Shown here in pieces: positions 19,035 to 27,220 of a stretch of DNA of 64,000 nucleotides; position 1 is the stretch's first letter, and the number at the start of each line of letters is the position of its first letter. The translations under genes and the position numbers were made by a program. The DNA is from Schlegelella_A sp965246805 (GTDB taxonomy: Bacteria; Pseudomonadota; Gammaproteobacteria; Burkholderiales; Burkholderiaceae_C), in contig CBDFFO010000007.1 in the NCBI GenBank assembly GCA_965246805.1, positions 124,001 to 188,000 of the forward strand, read 5' to 3'. The notes beneath the pieces were generated by a model, which saw only the letters and a list, made by a program, of their open reading frames with translations, had not been told where the DNA came from and did no database searches.

Positions 19035-19114
19035 GTTGGGGTCGATCGCTATTTCGCCGCTGCGCTTTGCGGTCGACGATAGTCTTCGCATCCCTGACGT
19101 CGACGGAGAACACC

Positions 19115-20092
19115 GTGGTTGGAAAATTCTGGGTGTCGCGTCTGCTCTGGGCGGCGGGCCTCGCGCTTGCATCGCACGCTGCGAACGCGCAGGAGTACCC
19201 GACCAAGCCGGTGCGCATCGTCGTGCCGTTCGCGGCCGGCGGCACCGCCGATGTCTATGCGCGCGTCATCGCGACGCGCCTGCAGGAGTCGCTCGGCCAG
19301 ACCTTCATCGTCGACAACCGCCCAGGCGCGGGCGCGCTGATCGGCACCGATGCGGTGGCAAAGAGCCCGGCCGACGGCTACACGCTGCTGCTGATCTCGA
19401 ACACGCACACGGTGAACGAGTCGCTGATCCCGACCAAGTCGTATGCGCTGATGCGCGACCTCACACCGGTGGCGCCGATCAACTACTCCGATCTCGTGCT
19501 GGTCGCCCGCGCCGGCTTGGCCGAGGGCAACCTGGGCGATCTGATCGCCGCCGCGAAGGCCAGGCCGGGCGCTCTCACGTACGCGTCGTCGGGGCCGGGC
19601 ACGCCGTATCACATGGCGGGCGAGCTTTTCAAATCGATGGCCGGCGTCAACATTCTGCACGTGCCTTACAAGGGCAGCTCGGGCGCGCGCACCGACGTGC
19701 TGGGCGGCCAGGTCGACCTGATGTTCGACTCGGTGCCGACGATGGTCGAGCAGGTGAAGGCCGGCAAGGTGAAGGCGCTCGCGACCACCGGCCGAAGCCG
19801 CTCCGCCGTGATGCCCGACGTGCCGACCGTGGCCGAGGCGGGCGTGCCGGGCTACGAGGCGACAATCTGGCTCGGCGTGATGGCGCCGAAGGGCACGCCA
19901 CCGGCGATCGTCACGAAGCTCAACGCCGAGCTGGCCAAGATCATGTCGAGCCCCGAGGTCGCGAAGAGCTGGGCCGCGCAAGGCGCCACGCCGCTGACGA
20001 TGAGCGTGGCCGATTTCACGCGCTACATGAACGACGACATCGTCAAATGGGCGCGGATCGTGAAGCTCTCGGGTGCTAAAGCCGATCAGTGA
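19115..20092 (+). CDS. Bug-family tripartite tricarboxylate transporter receptor
   Basis: Periplasmic solute-binding protein of 325 residues. A signal peptide (about residues 1-25, cut after ANAQ) leads into the family's YPTKPVRIVVPFAAGGTAD start. Also visible are IVDNRPGAGALIGTDAVAKSPADGYTL and HVPYKGSSGA, the ligand-loop motifs. Ligands of the family are usually carboxylates. The GTG at 19115 has GGAG seven bases upstream. No TctA/TctB membrane genes are near, so its permease is elsewhere. The downstream binding-protein gene overlaps or abuts it (GTGA). Confidence 0.93.
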   Translation: MVGKFWVSRLLWAAGLALASHAANAQEYPTKPVRIVVPFAAGGTADVYARVIATRLQESLGQTFIVDNRPGAGALIGTDAVAKSPADGYTLLLISNTHTVNESLIPTKSYALMRDLTPVAPINYSDLVLVARAGLAEGNLGDLIAAAKARPGALTYASSGPGTPYHMAGELFKSMAGVNILHVPYKGSSGARTDVLGGQVDLMFDSVPTMVEQVKAGKVKALATTGRSRSAVMPDVPTVAEAGVPGYEATIWLGVMAPKGTPPAIVTKLNAELAKIMSSPEVAKSWAAQGATPLTMSVADFTRYMNDDIVKWARIVKLSGAKADQ

Positions 20093-20103
20093 TCGCGCCG
20101 TCG

Positions 20104-20814
20104 ATGAGCGACCCGACCCTTCACCTGCTTTGCGCCGGCGCGGCACAAGGCCTCGTCAACGAACTGCGCGAACGCTTCCAGGGCGAACAGGGCTGCGCGC
20201 TGGAAGTGCGTTTCGGACCGGTCGGCACAATGCAGGAAGCCCTGCTCGGCGGGGCGCGCTGCGATGTGATCGTGGTATCGCTGGCCATCATCGAGTCGCT
20301 GCAGGCGAGGCACGTGCTCGCCCGCGACGGCAGCGCCGCGCTCGGCCTGGTGCACACCGGCATCGCGGTGCGGCGCGACGATGCTGCACCCGACGTCGCC
20401 ACGCCCGAGGCCTTGAAGGCCTTGCTGCTCGCCGCGCCAGCGCTCTACTTCCCCGATCCGATCCGCGCGACGGCCGGCATCCACTTCGCCTCGGTGCTGA
20501 CGCGCCTCGGCATCGCCGAGCAGACCCTGCCGAAGTGCCGCAACTTCGCGAGCGGCGCGATCTCGATGGCCGAGCTGGCTGCGCACGGCGAACCTGGTTC
20601 GGTCGGCTGCACGCAAATCACCGAGATAAACAACACCGCGGGTGTGAAGTTTGTCGGCGCGCTTCCGGCCGAGCTCGGCCTCGCGACGCCCTACGCGGCA
20701 GGTGTCGTGAACGGCGCCGCCGAAGCACGCCGCGCCGCGGCATTGATCGCGCTGATGAGCGGCACCGATGCCGCATCGATGCGCCGCCGGCACGGCTTCG
20801 ACGCCGTGGCGTAG
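20104..20814 (+). CDS. ModA-like substrate-binding domain protein lacking a signal peptide
   Basis: A protein of about 236 residues with the type-2 periplasmic-binding fold seen in molybdate-binding ModA (LHLLCAGAAQGLVNELRERF, then FGPVGTMQEALLGGARCDVIV). Unlike ModA it has no secretion signal, so as read it is cytosolic. The ATG at 20104 was chosen; a GTG at 20089 overlaps the Bug stop codon (GTGA) and adds five residues. Translational coupling to the Bug receptor suggests a shared process. Function unknown: a cytoplasmic ligand sensor, or an exported protein whose signal was lost. Confidence 0.75.
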   Translation: MSDPTLHLLCAGAAQGLVNELRERFQGEQGCALEVRFGPVGTMQEALLGGARCDVIVVSLAIIESLQARHVLARDGSAALGLVHTGIAVRRDDAAPDVATPEALKALLLAAPALYFPDPIRATAGIHFASVLTRLGIAEQTLPKCRNFASGAISMAELAAHGEPGSVGCTQITEINNTAGVKFVGALPAELGLATPYAAGVVNGAAEARRAAALIALMSGTDAASMRRRHGFDAVA

Positions 20815-20873
20815 ACCGAGCCGCGACCCCTTTCCCCACCCTCTGACCCTCTTCAACGACCGAAGGAAGCCCG

Positions 20874-21746
20874 ATGCAGCCAGCGATATCCAGTTCACCG
20901 ACACGCCGCCGCTGGCTGGCCACCGTCGCCGCCGGTCTGCTAGCCGGTGCGCTCGGCGCGGGCATCGCGCCGAGCGCCGAAGCGCAGTCGACGGGCGGCA
21001 AGGTGCAGATCCTCTGGCTCGGCCAGGCCGCATTCAAGATCACGACGGTGACCGGCAAGGTCATCGTGATCGACCCCTACCTCACCGCGAACCCGAAGAC
21101 GCCCGAAACCTATCGCAAGCTCGAAGCGCTCGGCAAGGTCGACCTGATCCTCGTCACGCACGGCCACGCCGATCACTATCTCGACGCGCCCGCCCTCGCC
21201 AAGCTCACGGGCGCGCCGGTGTGGGCACCGGCCGGTCTGGCGCAGTCGATGCAGACGCTCGGCATCCTGCCTGTGCCGCAAGCCAACCGCATGAACATGG
21301 GCGGCAGCATCACCCCGCTCGGCGCGGGCATCCGCGTCACGATGACGCAGGCCGCGCACAGCTCCGAGCTCGTCTGGCACAACCCGGCGACCGACAAGGA
21401 CGAGACGCACGTCGGCGGCGTGCCGTGCGGCTTCATCATCGAGTTCGAGAACGGACAGAAGATCTGGCACCTGGGCGACACCGGGGTGTTCGGCGACATG
21501 AAGGTCATCGCCGAGCGTTATCAGCCCGACCTGGTGATGATTCCGATCGGCGGCGGCCAGTTCGTGATGAACCCGGTCGACGCGGCCTACGCCACGCGCG
21601 AACTCATCAAGCCGAAGATGGCACTGCCGATGCACTACGGCACCACCCCCGCGCTCAGTGGCACGCCGGAGGAATACATCAAGGCGCTCGGCAACTCGAG
21701 CACCAAAGTGCTCGCGATCAAGCCCGGCGACACCGTCGAGCTGTGA
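20874..21746 (+). CDS. Exported metallo-beta-lactamase-fold hydrolase (UPF0173-like)
   Basis: A 290-residue metal-dependent hydrolase. A twin-arginine-like signal (TRRRWLATVAAGLLAGALGAG) ends near residue 37. The metal motif THGHADHYLD lies at about 95-104; further ligands lie in AAHSS, HLGDTGVFGD and the C-terminal MHYGT. The UPF0173/UlaG-like group cleaves phosphoesters, lactones or similar bonds, so the substrate cannot be assigned. It has an AAGGAAG ribosome site and follows the ModA-like gene by about 60 nt, so the three genes may be one unit. Confidence 0.87.
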   Translation: MQPAISSSPTRRRWLATVAAGLLAGALGAGIAPSAEAQSTGGKVQILWLGQAAFKITTVTGKVIVIDPYLTANPKTPETYRKLEALGKVDLILVTHGHADHYLDAPALAKLTGAPVWAPAGLAQSMQTLGILPVPQANRMNMGGSITPLGAGIRVTMTQAAHSSELVWHNPATDKDETHVGGVPCGFIIEFENGQKIWHLGDTGVFGDMKVIAERYQPDLVMIPIGGGQFVMNPVDAAYATRELIKPKMALPMHYGTTPALSGTPEEYIKALGNSSTKVLAIKPGDTVEL

Positions 21747-21812
21747 ACACCTGCCTGCGGTCTGCGTGCATGATGGTGGACCGCCGCTGACCCGTCACCT
21801 GGAGCCGCTCTC

Positions 21813-22145
21813 GTGATCGAAAAGATTTTCGCCTCGATCGTCGTCGTCGTTTGTCTGGCGCTGCTGGTGCGGCAGTTCATCGGCGTGCGCCGGCGTTTCG
21901 CGCTCGACGCGGCGCTGCTGCGCATGACGAGCGGCGTGCGGCACCGGTGGCGTTCCTGGCAATGGCGTTCACAAGCGCGCAGCGCCGATCGCTCGTCACG
22001 CCAGGCGTCGAAACTCGCCGACGACACGATCCGAAAAGCCCGTGAGACGGCGGCGCGCAAGCGCGATGTCGCGCGTGACGGCAACGTCTACACGCCGAAA
22101 TCGTTTGGCGACAAACGGGACAGCAAGCGCGACACGTTGCACTGA
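21813..22145 (+). CDS. Small membrane-anchored basic protein, unknown
   Basis: A 110-residue protein. One N-terminal transmembrane helix (residues about 6-24, IFASIVVVVCLALLVRQFIG) is followed by a highly charged cytoplasmic tail rich in Arg/Lys/Asp. GTG start with GGAG about eight bases upstream. The architecture is common among small Burkholderiales hypothetical proteins. It ends about 75 nt before the convergent enolase-superfamily gene. Confidence 0.65.
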   Translation: MIEKIFASIVVVVCLALLVRQFIGVRRRFALDAALLRMTSGVRHRWRSWQWRSQARSADRSSRQASKLADDTIRKARETAARKRDVARDGNVYTPKSFGDKRDSKRDTLH

Positions 22146-22220
22146 GTGCATCGGCTGTTCGGAGCAGGCCTCTCGACGGTCCTGCCTTGCGGCTCGGCGC
22201 GATCAGCGGTCGAGCGGCGC

Positions 22221-23396
22221 CTAGCGGACCCGGTAACGATCGACCCGGCCTTCGTCGACTTCGATGCCGAGCCCCGGACCCGGCGGCAGCCTCGCGTGCC
22301 CCTCGACGATGGCCGGAGGCTCCGCGACGATGTCGTCCGCGAGGTACTGGTTCGACAAGCTCACGCCCCAATCGAGCGACGGCAACACCGCACCCAGATG
22401 CAGCACCGCTGCCGTGGCGATGCTCGACTCGGCGATCTTGCACGCCAGATTGATCTTCATGCCGAGGCTCTCACAGACCCGGGCGCCCTCCATCACCGCG
22501 CCGAGGCCACCGAACTTGATGGTCTTCAGGCTGCAACCCGCCGCCGCACCGGCCGCATGGTGGCGCCGGATGTCGTCGACGCTGTGGATGCCTTCGTCGC
22601 TGCCGAACGCGATCGACGTGGCGGCAGCCAGCTGGCGCATGTCGACCAGATCGCCCGATGCGACCGGCTGCTCGAGGAAGTCGATCGCGACGCCACGGAT
22701 CGCTTCGAGGTAGGCGCTCGCCTGCGCCAGGTTCCAGCCCTGGTTCGCGTCGGCGCACACCAGTGAACCCGGCCCGATCGCCGCGCAGATGCGGCGCGTG
22801 CGTTCGGCGTCGGCCAACGGGTCGCCGACGCCGACCTTGATCTTGAAGGCGACACAGCCCTGGGCTTTCTTCGCGACCGCTTCGGCGACGTCGCCCTCCG
22901 CGCTGCCGGTGCCGATGAGCCACAGCACGGCCAGACGCTCGCGCCGACGCCCGCCGAGCAGCGCGTGCACGGGTACGTCCATCGCCTTGCCAAGCAGGTC
23001 GTGCAACGCCATGTCGATGGCGGCCTTGGCCGCCAGGTTGCCGTGCAGCAGGCGTTCGAGCCGCGCGCTGTCGCGCGTCAACGCGTCGACGCGATGGCCG
23101 ATGAAGTGCGGCGCGAGGTACGCGACCGCCGCGGCCATGCCTTCGAGCAACTCGCCGGTCATCGTCGGCGCGGACGCCGCTTCGCCCCAGCCGGCCCGGC
23201 CATCGTCACCGCGCACGCGCACCAGCAGGTTGTCGGCCGTGCCGATCTCGACGCCCGCCATCTTCATCGGCCGCAGCATCGGCAGGCTGACACCGATGGC
23301 CTCGATGCCGGCTACCGCGACAGGCGATCGCTCAAGGCCGTGCGCCGGCGAGCCTGGGCTGCCTGCCGCCATGCGGGAACCCGTCGTCGCCGCCAT
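22221..23396 (-). CDS. Enolase superfamily enzyme, muconate-cycloisomerase (MLE) subgroup
   Basis: A protein of about 391 residues that should abstract a proton alpha to a carboxylate using Mg2+. The MLE-type acid/base residues are complete: KIK near 182, metal ligands in CADANQ (about 217), FLEQPV (about 242) and SDEG (about 267), and the opposing Lys in TIKFGG near 293. Reactions in the subgroup include cycloisomerisation, o-succinylbenzoate synthesis and epimerisation; the substrate is not evident. ATG at 23396 has a GAGG site. The start is 14 nt after the stop of the neighbouring MR-type paralogue, so the two are cotranscribed. Confidence 0.88.
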   Translation of the reverse strand: MAATTGSRMAAGSPGSPAHGLERSPVAVAGIEAIGVSLPMLRPMKMAGVEIGTADNLLVRVRGDDGRAGWGEAASAPTMTGELLEGMAAAVAYLAPHFIGHRVDALTRDSARLERLLHGNLAAKAAIDMALHDLLGKAMDVPVHALLGGRRRERLAVLWLIGTGSAEGDVAEAVAKKAQGCVAFKIKVGVGDPLADAERTRRICAAIGPGSLVCADANQGWNLAQASAYLEAIRGVAIDFLEQPVASGDLVDMRQLAAATSIAFGSDEGIHSVDDIRRHHAAGAAAGCSLKTIKFGGLGAVMEGARVCESLGMKINLACKIAESSIATAAVLHLGAVLPSLDWGVSLSNQYLADDIVAEPPAIVEGHARLPPGPGLGIEVDEGRVDRYRVR

Positions 23397-23410
23397 GCGC
23401 GCCTCGACGC

Positions 23411-24547
23411 TCAGCGAACCTGCGTCCACGCGGCGCTGCCGCCGGCGTACTTCTGCACCGCCGCATCGTCGAATGCGAAGCCGAGGCCCGGTTCCTGATG
23501 CAGCTTCAGACGGCCCTTCACCGGCGTCAGTTGACGGTCGATGAGGCGGCGGAAGTTGAGGACCTGGTCGTCCGGAAAATACTCGACGAAGCGGGCGTTC
23601 GGCGTGGCCGCGACGAGCGGCGCGTGCAGGTCGTGGAACCAGTGCGGGCTCACCGTCACGCCGACGCTGCCGGCGTGCGCGGCGATGCGCCGCCACTCGG
23701 TGACGCCGCCGCAGACGGCCGCGTCGGTTTGCAGGATCTCGGCGCCGCCGCTGTCGACGAGCTCCCGGAATCGCCAGCGGCCGACCTCGATCTCGCCGGT
23801 CGCGACCGTGATCGACGTGCGTGCCGCGAGGCGCGCGTGCAGGTCGATCGCATCGGGCGAAAACGGCTCCTCGATCCAGTACGGGTCGTGCTCCTCGAAG
23901 CGGCGCACGTACTCGAGCGCGGTCGGCAAGTCGCGCCAGCCGTTGTTGGCGTCGAGCATCAGCAGCACGTCGGGGCCGATGGCAGCGCGGGCCGCGGCCA
24001 CGCGGGCCGCCTCTTCGGTGGGCGACATCCGCCCGACCTTCATCTTCACCGCGGTGAAGCCTTGCGCCACGAAGCCGGCCATCTCGTCGCCGAGCATCTT
24101 CGCGGTCTTGCCGTCGACGTAGTACCCGCCGCTCGCATACGCGGGCACGGTGTCGCGTTCGATCGAGCCGAGGTAGTCGTGCAGCGGCAGCCCGGCAGCG
24201 CGCGCGTTGAGGTCCCAGATCGCCGTGTCGAGGATCGACAGGCCCCGCATCACCGCGCCGGCGCGACCTTGCAGCAAGGCCTCCTGGTACATCGACTCCC
24301 AGAGGCCGGCACTTCGCAGGCTCTCTTCACCCAACAGCAGCGGCGCCAGCAGCTGCTCGACCGCCACCTTGCAGATGTCGCCGGCACGGCTGCCGACATA
24401 GCAGAAGCCAATGCCTTCGAGCCCGTCGGTGCTGCGCACCTTGACGAGGCCGTAGTGGCGGCTCGTGACCGTTCGGGTGGAGAACGAGGTCGGCACGTCG
24501 AGCGGCACCTCGGCGATGGCCACGTGGACCGATTCAATGACGGGCAT
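23411..24547 (-). CDS. Enolase superfamily enzyme, mandelate-racemase (MR) subgroup
   Basis: A 378-residue enzyme, distinct from its neighbour. KMK lies near residue 169, metal ligands in LDANNG (about 197), IEEPF (about 226) and ATGE (about 249), and a His-containing SPHWFHDLH segment near 302 supplies the MR-type opposite-face base. MR-group enzymes are mostly sugar-acid dehydratases or racemases, so a dehydratase feeding the SDR/FAH pair about 5 kb away is possible but unproven. ATG at 24547 has AGGA six bases upstream; homology starts there (MPVIESVHVAIAEVPL). Confidence 0.88.
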   Translation of the reverse strand: MPVIESVHVAIAEVPLDVPTSFSTRTVTSRHYGLVKVRSTDGLEGIGFCYVGSRAGDICKVAVEQLLAPLLLGEESLRSAGLWESMYQEALLQGRAGAVMRGLSILDTAIWDLNARAAGLPLHDYLGSIERDTVPAYASGGYYVDGKTAKMLGDEMAGFVAQGFTAVKMKVGRMSPTEEAARVAAARAAIGPDVLLMLDANNGWRDLPTALEYVRRFEEHDPYWIEEPFSPDAIDLHARLAARTSITVATGEIEVGRWRFRELVDSGGAEILQTDAAVCGGVTEWRRIAAHAGSVGVTVSPHWFHDLHAPLVAATPNARFVEYFPDDQVLNFRRLIDRQLTPVKGRLKLHQEPGLGFAFDDAAVQKYAGGSAAWTQVR

Positions 24548-24627
24548 GTCGATTCCTGGAAAGCGTTTCAGGCCGATGTCGGCGCCTTGCGTTCGCGCGG
24601 GGATGCGGCGACGTTGCTGGGCCGACA

Positions 24628-24666
24628 CCCCTCACCCCAGCCCTTTCCCGCGAGCGGGAGAAGGGG
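24628..24666. repeat. REP-like palindromic intergenic repeat, copy 2
   Basis: Inverted-orientation copy: a CCCCTCACCCCAGCCC lead and then a CCCGC...GCGGG hairpin. It sits in the 135-nt gap between the lactonase stop and the MR-type gene start on the minus strand. It matches copy 3 (31417) closely when reverse-complemented. Confidence 0.75.
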
Positions 24667-24682
24667 CCATGCACGACGCGCG

Positions 24683-25609
24683 TCAAGAGAGGCCGAACAT
24701 CGTTTTGCCCGCGACCGGCAACTGCGCGCGCAAGATGTCGCCCGACATCGACTCGGTGATGTAGAGCGTCTTGTTGTCCGGACCGCCGCACGCGATGTTG
24801 GCGAGGTGATGGTGATGCGAATTCTCGGAATACACGAGGTGCGTGGGCAGCATGTTGTTGTCGAAACGCCAGACGCCGACGCCGAGGTGGCAGACCAAGA
24901 GGCCGTTCTCGACGTCCATCTCGATGCCGTCCGGCCCGGCCGCGCCGCCCGAAAGCTGGATCGCGACGCCGGTCTTCGAGACCGATCCATCGGCCATCAG
25001 CGGCAGGCGCCAGATCTGTTGCGAACGCGTCGCCGCGACGTAGCAGTGCTTCTCGGTGGTCGAGAGCGTGATGCCGTTCGGGCTCGGAACGTTGAGGGCC
25101 AGGCGCTCGAGCGATCCATTGGCGCGCATCCGAAAGACACGACCAGTCTGGTCTGCAATGCCGGTCTGGCCCTGGTCGGTGAAGTAGAGGTCGCCGTTGG
25201 ACGCGAAGTGCAGGTCGTTCAGGCCCTTGAAAGACTCGCTGTACATCGTGCCGACCAGCGTCTCGATCTTGCCGGTCTTCGGGTCGAGCAGCATCAGGCC
25301 GCACTTGTAGTCGCAAATGAAGATGCGGCCGTCCTTGTGGATCTTCAGGCCGTTCGGCCAACCGTCGTATTGGGTGACGAGTTCCCAGTCGCCCTTCGGC
25401 GTGATCCGGAAGATGCGCCCGAACGGGATGTCGCAGAACCATAGGTTGCCTTCGCGGTCGAACGACGGCCCTTCGAGAAAGCATTCGATCTCGGCGCCCT
25501 GGCGATTCGGATCGGCCCATTCACTGCGCTTCTTCTGCCGGAATTTGGCCGGCATGGTCATGAACACTTCGGTCTTGATGAGCTCGATCGGCTTGAAGGG
25601 GTTGTGCAT
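24683..25609 (-). CDS. SMP-30/gluconolactonase family protein
   Basis: A 308-residue six-bladed beta-propeller hydrolase of lactones or esters, requiring a divalent metal. The metal-ligand regions are visible: Glu in ECFLEGPSFDREGNLWF, Asn in KGLNDLHFASNGDLYFTD, PSPNGI, and Asp in GPDGIEMDVENGLL. No signal peptide is present. ATG at 25609 precedes the conserved domain. The 14-bp palindrome AATATCCGGATATT lies only 11 nt upstream, so regulation by a repressor is likely. It is divergent from the 3-hydroxyacyl-CoA dehydrogenase gene. Confidence 0.9.
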   Translation of the reverse strand: MHNPFKPIELIKTEVFMTMPAKFRQKKRSEWADPNRQGAEIECFLEGPSFDREGNLWFCDIPFGRIFRITPKGDWELVTQYDGWPNGLKIHKDGRIFICDYKCGLMLLDPKTGKIETLVGTMYSESFKGLNDLHFASNGDLYFTDQGQTGIADQTGRVFRMRANGSLERLALNVPSPNGITLSTTEKHCYVAATRSQQIWRLPLMADGSVSKTGVAIQLSGGAAGPDGIEMDVENGLLVCHLGVGVWRFDNNMLPTHLVYSENSHHHHLANIACGGPDNKTLYITESMSGDILRAQLPVAGKTMFGLS

Positions 25610-25619
25610 ACGGAGACCT

Positions 25620-25633
25620 AATATCCGGATATT
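25620..25633. promoter_or_regulatory. 14-bp perfect palindrome, candidate GntR-type operator (site 1)
   Basis: AATATCCGGATATT is fully symmetric and lies in the 109-nt divergent gap, 11 nt from the lactonase start and 86 nt from the dehydrogenase start. Its 10-bp core (TATCCGGATA) recurs at 32463-32472. The nearby GntR/HutC regulator is the obvious candidate ligand protein. It is AT-rich against a GC-rich background. Confidence 0.6.
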
Positions 25634-25718
25634 TTGATGAGGGGAACACGCATTGATCTTTGCGCTTGTCGAGGAGAGCATAGCGATTTCGTCGGTACGT
25701 CTCTAGGGGGTAAACACA

Positions 25719-26651
25719 ATGTCCGGACAGCTTGCGCGCAAATTCGTGGTCGTCGGCAGCGGCATCATGGGCAGCGGCATCGTCGCCGGGCTGGTGGCCA
25801 ACGGTGTCGAGGTGGTGTTGCTCGGCCGAAGCGCCGCGGCCACCGACGCGGCTCGTCGGAAGGCGCTCGAATTGGCCGGCGCCAGCGCGCCATCGGTGGC
25901 GCTGAAGCCCATCGCCTGCGGGCTCATCGACGCTTGGAACGACTGGTCGGGTGTCGACCTCGTGCTCGAAACCGTCACCGAGGATCTGGCCCTGAAGCGA
26001 TCGCTCTTCGCCATGCTCGATGCCCGCGTGCCGCCCGACGTGCCGATCGCGAGCAACAGCTCGAGCTTGCCGATCTCGCGCATCGCCGAAGGCCTCGACG
26101 GCATTGGGCGCATGTTCGGCGCGCACTACTTTATGCCGGCGCACGTGGTGCCTCTGGTCGAGGTGGTACTCGGCGCCCGGTCCGATCCGGCCCTCGGCCA
26201 GAAGGTGTGCGACCTGTTCACCGCGGCCGGCAAGCGACCGGTGCTGGTGAAGAAAGACATTCCCGGTTTCCTGGCGAACCGCATCCAGCACGCACTGATG
26301 CGCGAAGCGCTCTCGCTCATCGACGCCGGCATCGCGTCGCCGGAAGACGTCGACCTGGCCGTGCGGTACAGCTTCGGTTTCCGATACGTCGCGGTCGGGC
26401 CCATCGTGCAGAAGGAAATCTCAGGTTGGGACACGGTCGCGAGCGCCGCCGCGGCCATCTATCCGTCGCTGTCGAACACGACCACCGTGCCGCGCTGCCT
26501 GGCCGAGCTGATGGCGCACGGCCACACCGGCATGAAGTCAGGGCAGGGCTTCATGGCGTGGTCGCCCGAAAGCATCGCCGAGACGCAGCGCCGCTACCAA
26601 GACAGGCTGCAGGCCGCCTTCGACATCCTCGCGTCGGACCCAGCCGCTTGA
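25719..26651 (+). CDS. 3-hydroxyacyl-CoA dehydrogenase family protein
   Basis: A 310-residue NAD-dependent dehydrogenase. The Rossmann motif VVGSGIMGSGIVAGLVANG lies near the N-terminus. SNSSSLPISRIAEGL and FGAHYFMPAHVVPLVEVV match the catalytic region (His in GAHYF), and GFLANRIQHALMREAL begins the C-terminal domain. Members oxidise 3-hydroxyacyl-CoAs, or free L-3-hydroxy acids in the CryL1/gulonate group. CoA-pathway neighbours favour a CoA substrate. ATG at 25719 has a GGGGG-containing site. The 3' end overlaps the convergent VOC frame by about 100 nt. Confidence 0.9.
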   Translation: MSGQLARKFVVVGSGIMGSGIVAGLVANGVEVVLLGRSAAATDAARRKALELAGASAPSVALKPIACGLIDAWNDWSGVDLVLETVTEDLALKRSLFAMLDARVPPDVPIASNSSSLPISRIAEGLDGIGRMFGAHYFMPAHVVPLVEVVLGARSDPALGQKVCDLFTAAGKRPVLVKKDIPGFLANRIQHALMREALSLIDAGIASPEDVDLAVRYSFGFRYVAVGPIVQKEISGWDTVASAAAAIYPSLSNTTTVPRCLAELMAHGHTGMKSGQGFMAWSPESIAETQRRYQDRLQAAFDILASDPAA

Positions 26652-27219
26652 ACGACCGGTGTCCGGACGGCGCTGTCGGCTTTCCTTTTTCAGACGGAAC
26701 ACTTAAACAGCATCGACGCCCCGCGCCCACCGACGGCGCCTGCACCAGCTCGATCAACACGCCTTCGCCGCCGATCGGAAAGAGCGCTTTGCCCTTCGGG
26801 TGGATGAAGCAGATGTCGCGACCGGTATCGCTGCGGCGGATGCCGCCCGGCGTGAAGCGCACGCCGTGCTGTTCGAGCCAGTTCACCGCGGCTGGCAGGT
26901 CGTCGACCCAGAGACCGAGGTGATGGAGCGGCTCGTGGACGCTGGGTTTGCGTGCCCTGTCGAGCGGCTGCATCAGGTCGATCTCGACGCCGTGGGGGTC
27001 GTCGTTCAGCCGACAGATGTCTTCATCGACGTTCTCGCGTTCGTTGCGCAGGTGGTCGACGACGTGAAAGCCGAGCAGGTCGAGCCAGAGGTGGCGCAGC
27101 CGCTCCTTGTCGGGTGCGCCGATCGCGAGGTGCTGCACGCCGAGGCTGCGGAAGGGCCGTGCCGACTCGGCCGATTCGCGCGCCGCGTCGGCGGCCGGGG
27201 CAAAGGCGGGATCGGGCAT
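26551..27219 (-). CDS. VOC/glyoxalase-fold protein, possibly frameshifted at the 3' end
   Basis: Vicinal-oxygen-chelate domain at residues about 25-165: LGVQHLAIGAPDKERLRHLW, HHLGLWVDDLPAAVNWLEQHGV, and a metal Glu in GVLIELVQAP. Members are lyases, isomerases or dioxygenases. After QAP the frame runs about 55 further residues that are low-complexity, Arg-rich and antisense to the dehydrogenase gene. If one base were lost in the CCCC run at 26719-26722, the frame would end at a TAA at 26703, giving a normal VOC length. ATG at 27219 lies one base past the GntR stop. Confidence 0.8.
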   Translation of the reverse strand: MPDPAFAPAADAARESAESARPFRSLGVQHLAIGAPDKERLRHLWLDLLGFHVVDHLRNERENVDEDICRLNDDPHGVEIDLMQPLDRARKPSVHEPLHHLGLWVDDLPAAVNWLEQHGVRFTPGGIRRSDTGRDICFIHPKGKALFPIGGEGVLIELVQAPSVGAGRRCCLSVPSEKGKPTAPSGHRSFKRLGPTRGCRRRPAACLGSGAASRRCFRATTP

Positions 27220-27220
27220 T

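Noticed and set aside
20104..20814. Molybdate uptake linked to moaC
   Set aside because: The ModA-like protein lacks a signal peptide, there are no modB/modC genes, and moaC is 40 kb away in an unrelated context.
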